Source: Chionomys nivalis
Lineage: Eukaryota > Chordata > Mammalia > Rodentia > Cricetidae
Direction of reading: 5' to 3'
NCBI RefSeq assembly: GCF_950005125.1
Contig: NC_080090.1
Location: forward strand, 44,276,001 to 44,340,000
DNA: 64,000 nt
In this document: positions 23,279-33,538 of the stretch, in pieces
How the letters are laid out: each line of letters opens with the position of its first letter
Numbering within the stretch: the stretch's first letter is position 1
Notes under the pieces: model-generated
What the model saw: only the letters and a program-made list of their open reading frames with translations
Database searches by the model: none
Told to the model about the DNA's origin: nothing
Position numbers and translations under genes: made by a program

Positions 23279-23700
23279 TACATGAAGAAGGACTACGTGT
23301 GGAGGAGGAGGGAGAAGGACTATGTGGAGGAGGAGGACTATGTGTGGAGGAGGACCACATATGGAGGACTACATGAAGGAGGAGGACCACGTGGAGGAGG
23401 ATGACTACGTGGGGGGAGGAGGATCACATGTGAAGGAGGACCACATGGAGGAGGAGGACTATGTGGGGAGGAGGAGGACTACGTGTGAAGGAGGAGGATC
23501 ACATGTGAAGGAGGACCACGTGGAGGAGGAGGACTACATGGAGGGAGGAGGACTACGTGTGAAGGAGGAGGATCACATGTGAAGGAGGATCACATGGAGG
23601 AGGAGGACTATGTGGGGAGGAGGAGGACTACGTGTGAAGGAGGAGGATCACATGTGAAGGAGGACCACATGGAGGAGGAGGACTATGTGGAGGATGGCTA
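23279..23700 (+). repeat. GGA-rich minisatellite with 75-bp higher-order unit and E-boxes
   Basis: Built of 15-18 bp purine modules (ggaggaggactatgtgg, aaggaggaccacatgg). From about 23425 they are arranged in a higher-order unit of about 75 bp, present about 3.5 times. Each unit contains the 10-bp palindrome tcacatgtga; ccacgtgg occurs at least twice. An open frame across it (23322-23582) encodes acidic HVKEDHMEEEDYV-type repeats, most likely a by-product. Confidence 0.9.
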
Positions 23701-24214
23701 TGCAGAGTAGGAAAATCCTGTCATTTGCAGGAAAATGGATGAAACTGGAGATTTGTGTTGCATGAAATAAACTAGACCCAGAAAGGCAAACATTGCAGCT
23801 TGTCCTCACACATGAAATCTGTGCTGTGAGATTCTGCATATGTGACATGAGATTAGAAGGAATTATGGGGAAAGAGAAAGACTAAAAGGGAGGAGAACAA
23901 GAGAACAAGAGAGGGTTGTGGTGAGGAGGAGAGACAGATAGTGCCTGTTTCCCCTCCATATGTAAAGTCTAAATTTTACGTATATATGCATACTCCTATA
24001 CCCAGTGAGAGTCAAACAATTTGGGAGGAACAAGGAGACCAGCAGGAAGGGGAAGGGGAAGTCAGACTCTGCAGTAACTGAGGCATGCCTTTCAAAGGCC
24101 TCGAGGGAGTGGCAAGAACTCAGATGCTGGGTTCCCTAGACATGACTTTCCCTAGGGAATTCTTAGCACAGGGCTCTCAATTCTCAATGCAGCCACCTCC
24201 CATCCCATTTTATT

Positions 24215-24264
24215 TCTCTCTCTCTGTTTCTCTCTTTCTCTCTCTCTCTCTCTTTTTTTTTTTT
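24215..24264 (+). repeat. (CT)n / T-run low-complexity tract
   Basis: CT-rich tract that runs into T12 and then into the reverse SINE at 24252-24380. Confidence 0.9.
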
Positions 24265-24380
24265 CCCAGTAAGGACTTACTACATAGCCACAGCTGGCCT
24301 GGAACTTACTATGTAGACCAGGCTGGCCTCAGATTCACAGAATTCTGCCTGTGTGTTTCCCAAGTACTGTCTTAAATGCT
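24252..24380 (-). mobile_element. B1 SINE, diverged
   Basis: After the T run: cagctggcctggaacttact, atgtagaccaggctggcctc and ctgcctgtgtgtttccc, reverse B1 order. Confidence 0.75.
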
Positions 24381-24516
24381 AATTTTCATAGATATTTTTA
24401 ATTTCTCAGCCCCAACAAGTTTGAGAATTAATCCTTGCAACAGGTATAATTTCTACAGGTCTCTAGTTCCTTTCTCTGGGTATAATAGGCCCTGACTTTG
24501 ATGTTCTGTTCCAGCC

Positions 24517-24566
24517 AAGTAGTTCAATGATGTCTTGACTTAAGTAGTTCAATGATGTCTTGACTT
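24517..24566 (+). repeat. perfect 25-bp tandem duplication
   Basis: The 25 bases at 24517-24541 (start aagtagttcaatgatgtctt) are repeated without change at 24542-24566. Confidence 0.95.
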
Positions 24567-25074
24567 CCACCATTATTCAAAAGTAAGATTGACAATTTGA
24601 GAAATACGACTGGAATGAGTGACTTGCCTTTTCATAACCTATTCTGGGAATCTTTTCTATGATTTTACAACAAACATTTCATATTTTACCTACATTGCCA
24701 GCTTCTGAAGGCAGAGCCACCACCATGTTCTTTCAACAGAAGGAAGGAGAGCAGTGCAGCTACTGTTTACCAGTAGGCTCCGAATTTAACAGTCCAGGGA
24801 GGGGAAGAAAGGGAGGGAAGAAAAAGAGGGAGGGCGGGGGAGAGAGGAAGAGAATGACTAGATCCCCCCCTTGTTTGCCTTTAGACATTTCAAAATTGCC
24901 TTTGGCTACTTAAAAAGTCATTTTGGTACTGGCCGTCTTATTATAGTGTCCTCATGAGATATGTCATAGAACAAAAGTCAAACTTAGGGAATCACTTTCC
25001 AATGCGTCCCTCCCTTGAAGGGAGCCAGAGCTCAGCAACTCCTGTGCAGAAGGAGTCAGCTGGAGCATCCCCAC

Positions 25075-25078
<4 letters not shown>

Positions 25079-25151
<73 letters not shown>

Positions 25152-25250
25152 GAGAAGAGATGGGGAAGAGAGAGGGAGGAGAAGGGGGAGAGAGAGAGAG
25201 AAGGGGGGAGAGAAGAGAGGGGGAGGAGAGAGAGAGAGAGAGAGAGAGGC
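25079..25250 (+). repeat. (GA)n microsatellite and purine-rich extension
   Basis: A pure GA run of about 71 bp (25079-25149) is followed by GA/GGA-rich sequence to about 25250. The coding frames on both strands here are simple-sequence artefacts. Confidence 0.97.
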
Positions 25251-25688
25251 TGAGACTGTGGTGGATTTGCATCAAGTTGATTTGGTTTCTTTTCTGCTGC
25301 TCCCTGGTTCTACCCATTGGCTGGAATGAATATACATACATACATATATATAATTTTCATGAGTTTAAAACAGGTCATCAAATCATTGGCTAATACTCTC
25401 AAATAATGAGATAGTGAAGAATAAAAATAGCAATGCCACAACCCCTAATGTAATATTTTCACATAAACAGTTACTGAAAAGTTACTCCAATCAGAAAGAA
25501 AGACTTCTGGAATTCAAATGATGAAGACAAACAGCCCTGCTGCCGGACAGAATGTACTGATGTTCTCCAGGTGTCCCTGTAAAAACTTTCTTTTCTTACC
25601 CCCTCCCCCAACTTCCTACCACCCCAGCAAAGGAAACGCCAAAATAGACAAGAAGAAAAAATAACATGACTGGTGCTGTGCCTGCCTC

Positions 25689-25851
25689 AAAAGTGGCACT
25701 TTAGAGGCAGGCGGATCTCTGGGAGTTCGAGGCCAGCCTGGTCTACAAGAGCTAGTTCCGGGACAGGCACCAAAGCTACAGAGAAACCCTGTCTCGAAAA
25801 AAAAAAAAGAAAAGAAACAAAACAAAACAAAAAAAAAAAGTGGCACTTTAG
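25689..25851 (+). mobile_element. 5'-truncated B1 SINE with 16-bp target duplication
   Basis: The body from about 25705 starts aggcaggcggatctctggg and ends in an A-rich tail. The flanks aaaagtggcactttag at 25689-25704 and 25836-25851 are identical. Confidence 0.93.
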
Positions 25852-26629
25852 GATCCTGTGCAGGAAGTGAAATAGAGAGAGTTCCAGCGGCAACTGAATT
25901 CCACACCTTCTCCCTGGGTCCCACAAAGTCCCAAACTTTCTGCAGCTACAAGCGATGCCGGTTGCATATCTTAGAAGCACAGAAAACCTGCAAATATCCT
26001 TACAGGTACTGTTGGACCAATGCTAGGGCTCAAACCCGGGACAAGTAGCTAACTGATATGTCCATTAACATATCAAAGTGGACCTGGCTGCCAGGTTCTT
26101 TCTGCAGCCTTCAGTCCCTACCTGTTACAGAGTATGATGGGCCTACCCTGCCCCCTACTCTAAACTTTTCCAGTCCAGGCGCTAGGCTTCCCTCCCCCTA
26201 GTTCCTGTGACCCTATAGAACTCAGACATCTTTGACTGTGACAATCTCCTCCAGCCTTGACCCCTAGCAGCAGTCAAGTCCTTGCTTGCTTGCTTTTTCT
26301 CATGTAATATACTACATACTACTTCCAGAAAGGTGGCTTTGCCGGCTGTTCCGTGTTTGAGACGGGAGCCAGGGCGAGCCCTGTGGAGCAAAGACGATAT
26401 GGAGCACCAGTGGAAAGAAACTCATTTGGTTGTTGGAGCTGGTTTGAGGAATAGCTCAGACTGGCATGACCATGTTCTCCAGCCCACTCCATACTGTGAG
26501 CTGACCTCAGAGTCCAAACACAGCTCTCAGGGACACAGGGATGCTATGAAACAAGGAGCTGTAGGTGCTGTGTTCCTGTACTTACACCTGAGCTATGCAC
26601 ATACTACACTGTATAATTTATAAAGTGAT

Positions 26630-26844
26630 GATGCTATAAGGACCATTGGATGCTATGAGGACCATCGGATGCTATGAGGACCATTGGATGTTATGAGGAC
26701 CATCGGATGCTATGAGGACTACCGGATGCTATGAGGACCACTGGATGCTATGAGGACTACCGGATGTTATGAGGACTATCGGATGCTATGAGGACAACCG
26801 GATGCTGTGAAGACCGTTGGATGCTGTGAAGATCATCGGATGCA
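26630..26844 (+). repeat. 19-bp minisatellite, about 11 units
   Basis: Unit ggatgctatgaggaccatc repeated eleven times plus a partial unit, with the last three bases alternating among atc, att, acc and act. The two rightmost units share a ctgtgaaga variant. Confidence 0.96.
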
Positions 26845-27461
26845 TCTCCTCTCACTCAGGTAAGAGCCATTTTTAATAGAGGTGTGGCTACTTTCATTGG
26901 TGATGTTCCTTTCTTTAACCTTAAGATTACTGTGCACTTTGTCTTCTAATGGATCCCCCCAAACCCATTTTCTTTACTTCTAAATATTTGACTTTTACTA
27001 TTATAGAATATTGTTAAAATATTTAGTTAGGAAACTCCCATTTAAGACACTTGACTTTTTATTGAAAAACTTCTATAAAAAGTAGCATTTTACTGGTTCA
27101 ACTCGAATGTTATAAAATAAAATTTTACTGGTATTTAGTGCACATTTAATGACAGATATTATGACCAGCCATAAACATCTACTCCAGGAAGAACGTGATG
27201 AGACCTCGACCTCATAAACTGTGTATCTCGTCATATCTTAAGAAGGATCTTATGCTCATCTGCATTCAGGACTAAGCATTCTGAAACACTTGGAGGCCTG
27301 GATTTTACCTGGATTTCAACCTCCAAAGTCCTGCCTGCCTTCTAAGCTCTTCTGTCTGTTCATGGGTATAATAAATACATTACACAGCGTTTTCTAAAAT
27401 TCTTTAACCACAGAACATTCTTCTCTACATAGACTCTCAAGAAATATATTGATAGAAATGC

Positions 27462-27646
27462 AGGCTCACAAGGCAGAGGTGGCACACATCTTGAACGCCA
27501 GCACTCGGGAGACAGGGGCAGATGGAGTTCTGTGAGTTCGAGGCCAGCCTGGTCTACAGGGCAAGTTCCAGGACAGCTAGGGCTGTTACACAAAGAAACC
27601 CTATCTTGGAAACCAAACCGAAACAAAGCAAACAAACAAACAAAGC
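27462..27646 (+). mobile_element. B1 SINE
   Basis: Contains ggcagaggtggcacacatct, gagttcgaggccagcctgg, and an (AAAC) tail at 27625-27645. Confidence 0.88.
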
Positions 27647-27794
27647 AGCCCTGGAGCCCCCAAGGTGAAATAGAGTACTGGGGCAAGAAATATAAAGCAA
27701 GATGTGCATGGTTTCTGCATGTAATGCCTTGGGGGAAAATGACTCTGGAACCCACAAGAAGGAGACTCTTAAAATTGAGGCCAGGAATATTACT

Positions 27795-27998
27795 AGGGTT
27801 GGAGACATGATAACAGGTCCCCCTGTTACAGCAGAGAATCTGAGTTCTCAGCACCCACACTAAGTGGCTTACAACTCTGGTTCCAGGCAATCTGTCACCA
27901 TCTTCTGGCCTCCAAGGGCACCTGTATCCATGTGCACATACCCACACAAGAGACACTATACACGGTATTTAAAATAAAATAAATCTAAATAAAAGAAA
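27795..27998 (+). mobile_element. B2-type SINE
   Basis: Contains gttggagacatgataacagg, ctgagttctcagcacccac, catcttctggcctccaaggg, and an aaataaaataaatct tail. The 198-codon reverse frame at 27360-27956 is made of this and the preceding B1. Confidence 0.85.
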
Positions 27999-28439
27999 GA
28001 GAAACTAGGCTTGGCTATTTTACAATATAAAATATGACTCATTCTAACTGGAAAATCTGAACTTTAAGCAATCTTCTTCCTATCTTTAATTCAAGCACTG
28101 AACATGGGAACTATATAATAAAATTTGTTGAGGTCTGATGAAAGGCCAGATCCAAAATTACTTTCGCTTCTCAGAAGGGTGTCAGGATCATGCTAGAAGG
28201 TAACCCCCACTAGGCTAAATATGAAACCAGAGTAAATGGAGCCAAGGGCCAGGGGTCAAGCTTAAAGAGAAGGATGGAGAGACTTGGCCGAGAGAGAGAC
28301 AAAAAAGATCGACCAGTCTACGAGTATTCACTGACACAAGTCACATAACTGTATTCGTAGTGGCACCCTGGGAAAGAAGTCAGACTTAATGCTTTGTCCT
28401 TGACTCCAAGGACATTTTTAAAATGTATTTAAAAATAAA

Positions 28440-28505
28440 TGAGAATCATTTATTCATTCAACAAACATTGACTGAGCACCCGCTAGGCTGAAGTCTGGTG
28501 AATAT
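28440..28505 (-). repeat. L2-like 3' end fragment
   Basis: The text tttattcattcaacaaacat, tgactgagcacccgctagg is the reverse of the L2 3' end. Confidence 0.55.
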
Positions 28506-28675
28506 GAAGGAATTGTTCTAGATTGGTTGTATTATCTATCCTGCATGCCTTTCATGTTCAAAATACTTTCAAAAAAATTATTTTAAGCAGTAACTAAACT
28601 GTTCATTTTCAGTGTTGGTTGGTAGTAAACATTAATACTATTGATTTTAGCATTTTTCTACATAGAATTATTTGG

Positions 28676-28807
28676 GTTTTTTAAATTGATTTTTATTGAG
28701 CTCTACAATTTTCTCTGCTCCCCTCCCTGCCTCTCTCCTCCCCTTCAACCCTCTCCTAAGGTTCCCATGCTCCAATTTACTCAGATCTTGTCTTTTTCTA
28801 CTTCCTG
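28676..28807 (-). mobile_element. L1 3' end (5'-truncated)
   Basis: Reads aaattgatttttattgagct, ctacaattttctctgctccc, gttcccatgctccaattta and cttgtctttttctacttcc, the familiar reverse 3' end of cricetid/murid L1. Confidence 0.8.
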
Positions 28808-28990
28808 ATTTTTTTAAAAATATTTATCTATTGTGTGTGCACTTGTGCCACGCGTGTGTGGTCATCAGAGGCCAACTTTGTGGAGTTGATTCTCCCTTTC
28901 CATCATGTGGTTTCTGGGGCTTGAATTCAGGTTCTCGGGCTTGGCAACAAGTGCCCTTACCTGCTGAATCATCTCATCTACACCAGGTTT
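28808..28990 (-). mobile_element. B3-type SINE
   Basis: Reverse order: aaaatatttatctattgtgtg, gaggccaactttgtggagtt, gcttgaattcaggttctcgg, and tgctgaatcatctcatc at the head. Confidence 0.75.
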
Positions 28991-29080
28991 TAATAAGTAA
29001 ATAAATATGTATACATACATATTTACATATATATGTTCTCAAGGCAGAACTAGAATTAACAGTAAGTGAAAATTAAATTT

Positions 29081-29179
29081 CCAATTTGTTGCGGGAGGTC
29101 CTTCCGCTCCTGGGGGGGGGGGGTGGTCTCTCAGCGGCTATTGGCTGGAGGAGCGGAAGGACCTCCCGCAACACCAATT
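29081..29179. mobile_element. 87-bp palindromic element with TG...CA ends and 6-bp target duplication
   Basis: The element spans 29087-29173. Arms of 25 bp (29087-29111, starting tgttgcgggaggtccttccg, and 29149-29173) are perfect inverted copies, separated by a 37-bp centre with a G12 run and ctattggctgg (a reversed CCAAT). The 6-bp ccaatt at 29081-29086 and 29174-29179 is an exact flanking duplication. TG/CA ends and 6-bp duplications are typical of class II retroviral LTR insertions. Long perfect inverted arms are instead typical of MITE-like or foldback DNA elements. I do not recognise the family. Confidence 0.75.
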
Positions 29180-29344
29180 GATCCTAAATTTTAAAACTCT
29201 GAAAACAAAGGTTTTGGGGGGTTGGAGTGGAAAGGCATTTGGTTACTTTTGTACTGCCCTTTCAAAGCGCCTGGAGTTTGAACCCTAGCTCATCCAGCGA
29301 GTAGTCAGTGAGCACACTGCTGCTGAGTGGTCTAAAAGACTTAG

Positions 29345-29412
29345 CATGCCACAGGGCTGAGCCATGGGCAAAGTTCTTACCCCGTATGCATGGGGCCCCG
29401 GTATTGAAAAAA
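29345..29412 (+). mobile_element. possible ID-like SINE fragment
   Basis: The text cttaccccgtatgcatgggg followed by ccccggtattg resembles the tRNA-derived ID head (cttgcctagcatgc...gaggccctgg). Confidence 0.35.
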
Positions 29413-30587
29413 GGAAGGTGAGTTTTTGCTCTCATTGCTCTCTGAACAGAGTCCCAGTCACATCTGCCCGTCACCCAGTCACCCGGAGGCACTTTTAGGA
29501 AGTTGTAAATAGCGACCCGACCCACCGAGGAGGGTCAGGTGTAATTAGATGCTGCATACTCCGAGTTCCTCCTACACTGGGCCGCTTCTAAAGTGGGGAT
29601 GCCCAGTTCCAAAGGAAAACATCCGAGAGATGATGGATGGGCTTCCTTTGCTGCGCTGAGGGCTACAGCTGCAGCCTTTCCGGATAATGCCCGTGGCTAT
29701 ATCGCTCAGCCGTGCAGTCAGGGCTGTCCAAATCCCAACACAAACTATCTGGTTAGTGGAAGAGTCACATTCAAGCAAAGATGAGAGGAAAAGGAGCTAT
29801 TAAAGTCAAGAAGAAAGGAGAGGGAGGAGTTTGAATGCACTCCTTTCTTATTAAGGAGCTCTGACCACCCCGACCTAGCTAGGCCCTCGACTCCATCCTG
29901 CTCAGACTGAGAGCCTTGCCTCCGCTGTTCCTCTGAGCCTTCTCTCCTCTTTTTTTCAAATTTAAGTTGAACATCTGTCCAAATTCCAGATCTGACTCCA
30001 CCCCAGGCCTTTGGAAAAAAAAAAAAAAAAAAGGCAAAGACTCCCCAGCTTCACGGTGTGCCCCAGAGAGGAAACAACTGACAGGCAGAGGAACTGTCAG
30101 CTCAGGCCTGGAGTCAGAAGCTGCCCTTAACCAGTTTTGCAGGTGATTCCCCTGCAGGTTGAAATCAGTTGACACTAACAGCAAACTCAAAGGAACAGGG
30201 TCTCCAGGTGCAGCCAAGAGGCACCTGTTGGCACTGGCTGGAGGCAGACCCCGAGGCATTACACGACTTCATATGACTTGCTTCTTAGAATGCCCGGGTC
30301 ACCTACTTCCCCTTGTACGTTTCTTCTCCCCTGCCTCTTTGTACTAGAAAACAAATTAATGTAAAATCATTAAAGACTTCCAGCAAGGGGTGTCACCACA
30401 GTTTCTCCTACCCATGTCCACTTTGCCCCGGATTCTCAGAAACAGCAAAGATGGTTGCTCTGATGCTCATGGTCCATCCATCTTGGTCCCCCTCAGCTTT
30501 AGTTCTATCAGGAAACACATATTTTCCTTTTCATTTGAATATATCTCTGCCCCCCTCTGCTGTGGCCTCCGCTAATTCTGCCCCTAG

Positions 30588-30591
<4 letters not shown>

Positions 30592-30649
<58 letters not shown>
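30592..30649 (+). repeat. (CT)n microsatellite
   Basis: Uninterrupted TC run of 58 bp. Confidence 0.97.
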
Positions 30650-30652
<3 letters not shown>

Positions 30653-30919
30653 AGCCTCCGAGGTTTCTCGTTCTGTATTCCAGGGCCCCTCTGTCACATT
30701 TGACCAACACTGGCTGCCACTCTCTCCGTCAGTCTTCTCTGTCATTCACCTCAGGATGCTTTCCTAGTCTCTTGCTGTTCCTTCCATGTCTCCATCACAA
30801 GACTTCTTCCTGAGTGTCTCGAGGCTACTTGGCCTCCTGGGTCACCCCTCACTCCCTGACCTCCTTTGTTCCCCTGCAGATCAAGTGGATTCCCAGCTCC
30901 TGCCTAGCTTCTTGGATAT

Positions 30920-31060
30920 ACCCACATGACCAAGGAGTTTGCACGTGGCTCCTCTCACTACCAGGTGTCCCAGACTGACGTCTGGATTTCTTTGTTTACC
31001 AGCAAGTACCTGACAGGCGCTTGTTCTAGGTGCTGGAGATACAGGAGTAAATGACTGGCT
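30920..31060. repeat. possible L2 remnants
   Basis: The text caaggagtttgcacgtggct resembles the L2 ctttgcac block (plus). The following gcgcttgttctaggtgctgg, agatacaggagtaaatga resembles the L2 3' part in reverse. Confidence 0.35.
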
Positions 31061-31066
31061 GGAGAC

Positions 31067-31107
31067 GGGGGTGGGGGTGGGGTGGGGGGGGGTGGGGAGG
31101 GGGGTGG
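31067..31107 (+). repeat. G-rich tract with quadruplex potential
   Basis: About 41 bp of G runs (4, 5, 4, 9, 4 and 6 long) separated by single T or A bases. Confidence 0.85.
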
Positions 31108-31627
31108 AAACAATAACAAATTGTATCTGGTGGTTGTAGGAAAGTAGTGGAGTCTAGAAAGCAGGGAGGTGTACTCTTTTATGGGGGGGAAGAAAAGCCC
31201 CCATTTTGAAAGCTGCCACTTGGGTAGAGACCTGGAGGAGAAGGAGGCACAGTGTGGGGGCAGGGGTCCCAGGTTGAGAGAAGATCAAGCAAGGCCAAAG
31301 CAGGGGGCTGCAGGGATGGCCCCAGAAATATGAGGAGCAGCCCAGAGATGATGGAGGGCAAGGCCTAGGAGGCAGGAGATGCCAGGTACAAAGGCTCCAG
31401 TATTCTCTAAGGAACTGGTTTTACAGATCCTGGCAGAGCGCCTGAGTTTTGAGCAAGGGGCAAGCTCTGACCTGGTGCTCCTGGGTAAGCTCTGACGTAA
31501 CCCAAAGGCCAAAGATTGGAAAGTCTGTGACCCTCGCAACTCTCATTATCTTAAAAAAAAAAATAGTCTCTAAATATAGCTTAAAGACAAAGTTGATTTT
31601 CTATTGGGATTTTTAAATTTTGTACTC

Positions 31628-31703
31628 ATTGTTTTGTTTTGAGAGAAGTTTTCACTTTGTGGCCCAGGCTGGCCTTGAACTTGAGTCCTACTTTACCCTG
31701 TAC
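31628..31703 (-). mobile_element. partial B1 SINE
   Basis: Reverse B1 text gagagaagttttcactttgt, ggcccaggctggccttgaac; it stops where the LTR-like sequence begins. Confidence 0.55.
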
Positions 31704-32310
31704 TGTTGGGTCCAGGGTTGTGCAATGATGGGGGACAGACCACCAAAGTCTATTAAACCAGAAGCAAGCTTTATTCCAGAAAAAGGGGGAAAATCACCAT
31801 GGGGCACACAAAGCTTACCAGCTATAGCTGTAGCCACAGCCAGAGATCAGGCTTCTGTAGCTATGGCAGTGGGGACTGGGGCTGGGCGGCCTCTTATGGT
31901 AAAATCAAACACCAGGTGTGAGTCAAAGAGCTTTTACATCCTTGAGGTCAGGCTTAAAGTCACATTACACCTTAAGGTTTACAGCTTTTGGCTATAGAAC
32001 GTTAGATTGTTAGCCTAGGATGTTCGCGAAAGCCTAGGGCTGTCCCTGTCCCTGAGAGAATGCAAGGCAGAGAGAGGAGAGTCACATAGGGGGACAGTTA
32101 AAAATGAAGGGAATACAAGCAGAGGGCCCCACAGAGGCAAGAGTCTTTGTCTGCAGTACCTGCCTAGCTGGGAAGCTGGGAGGCGGGAGACAAAATGGTT
32201 AAAAGTTTACCTCTGTACACAGCGGCTGCCAGGATGTCTGCTCTTAAGGCAGAAAGTGTTTGCAAAAGGTTAACAGTGGCTGCCAGCTTTATTTTTTCTT
32301 CCAAAATGTG
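31704..32310 (-). mobile_element. retroviral LTR-like segment (right boundary uncertain)
   Basis: Read on the minus strand it ends ...ggacccaaca (CAACA end at 31704). About 80 bp before that end it has ggaataaagcttgcttctgg, an AATAAA signal at the place expected for an LTR R region. The upstream part is U3-like and contains no frame of note. No internal region or target duplication was identified. Confidence 0.45.
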
Positions 32311-32352
32311 TTTGGGCTTACAGTTTTTTATTTCTATATTCCTGGACTGGAC

Positions 32353-32528
32353 CATTTATTTATTTATTTATTTATTTAGGTTTTTCAAGACAGGATTTCT
32401 CTGTAGCTTTATGGAACCTGTCCTAGAACTAGCTCTTGTATACCAGGCTGGTCTCAAACTCACTGAGATCTGTCTGCCTCTGTCTCCGGAGTGCTGGGAT
32501 TAAAGGTGTGCGCCACCACCGCCTGGCT
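32353..32528 (-). mobile_element. B1 SINE with (TTTA)n tail
   Basis: A TTTA run at 32354-32378 is followed by reverse B1: ggtttttcaagacaggattt, gctcttgtataccaggctgg and ccaccaccgcctggct. Confidence 0.92.
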
Positions 32529-33501
32529 GAATGCTTTATTTCTATATTGTATTCCTGGATTCGTCAGCATCACCGTGCTGGCCCAATACCATTATTCTTA
32601 AAGTCCTAGTTAGCAATCACTGACTGTCTATAGTGCTATAATTATAAAATAAAACTTCCAAATACAGAAAATAATACAATATTTAAAATTTGATTAGAAT
32701 CCAAATCACTAAGGTCTTAAGGTAAAATTGGCAATAGCTTGTGGGCCAGGAGTCTTCTAGTTCCAAGGCTGCAGCAGGTGTGTCTATGGCTTCTGATGAC
32801 GTCCCGAGGAAAAAAATCCACACCACCGCTGTCATTTTATAGAGGGAGTGGCAAGACTTGCAAGTTGACCAGGTCTGGGCCCTGTGTGCTCCAAAGCCCT
32901 GTGGCGTGTGTAAAGGCGGGTCCCAGAGAGGACAGAGTTAGTTCCCCAGCTCGAAGGCCCTCCTTCTGCCTGCCTCACCACCTAACCCTGAGAAGTGCCC
33001 AGTTGAGTTCCTATACAAACATAACTTCAACACAACGTGTTCCTGTTTGAACACATTTCTTTTATATCAATTGGAAAAGAAATCAATTTCTTAGCGATTC
33101 CTTTCCAAAGGTATACATCCTGATAATTAATGCCTTAACTAACAGCTAGAATTGTTCACCTGCTGTGTGCGGGGTGAGGTGGAAAGTTTGGGAAGTTTAG
33201 GCCTGCCAATCCTCCAGGAAAACTGGTTATTCCTGAGACTGACTTCAAAAATATCCCAGTGCATATAAAGAAAAGAGCACACCCAGGCATTATCAATCTA
33301 AAGAACTGTTTATCCGCGGCCCAGGGCTGGAATGTTAATGTTGCCTAATAACCAAAGAACATGTTCCATCCTGAAACCTTTCTTTGTACATCCAGCTGGG
33401 AAGTGCAAGAAGTTCCTGGCCGCCAAAGCACAAGGCACAGGGACACCGCCTGGAACCCTTGTGGCTCTGGCTCTGGCAAACCCGGATGCTAGGAAGAGGC
33501 A

Positions 33502-33538
33502 AAAACAAACAAGCAAACAAACAAACAAACAAACAAAC
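33502..33538 (+). repeat. (AAAC)n microsatellite
   Basis: About eight AAAC units. Confidence 0.95.

Noticed and set aside
23279..23700. Possible CRISPR-like array
   Set aside because: The units are contiguous modules without unique spacers of constant length, in a mammalian genome; it is a minisatellite.
27360..27956. 198-codon minus-strand open frame, the longest in the window
   Set aside because: It is composed of the reverse strands of a B2 and a B1 SINE (27462-27998); reading SINEs in reverse often gives such frames.
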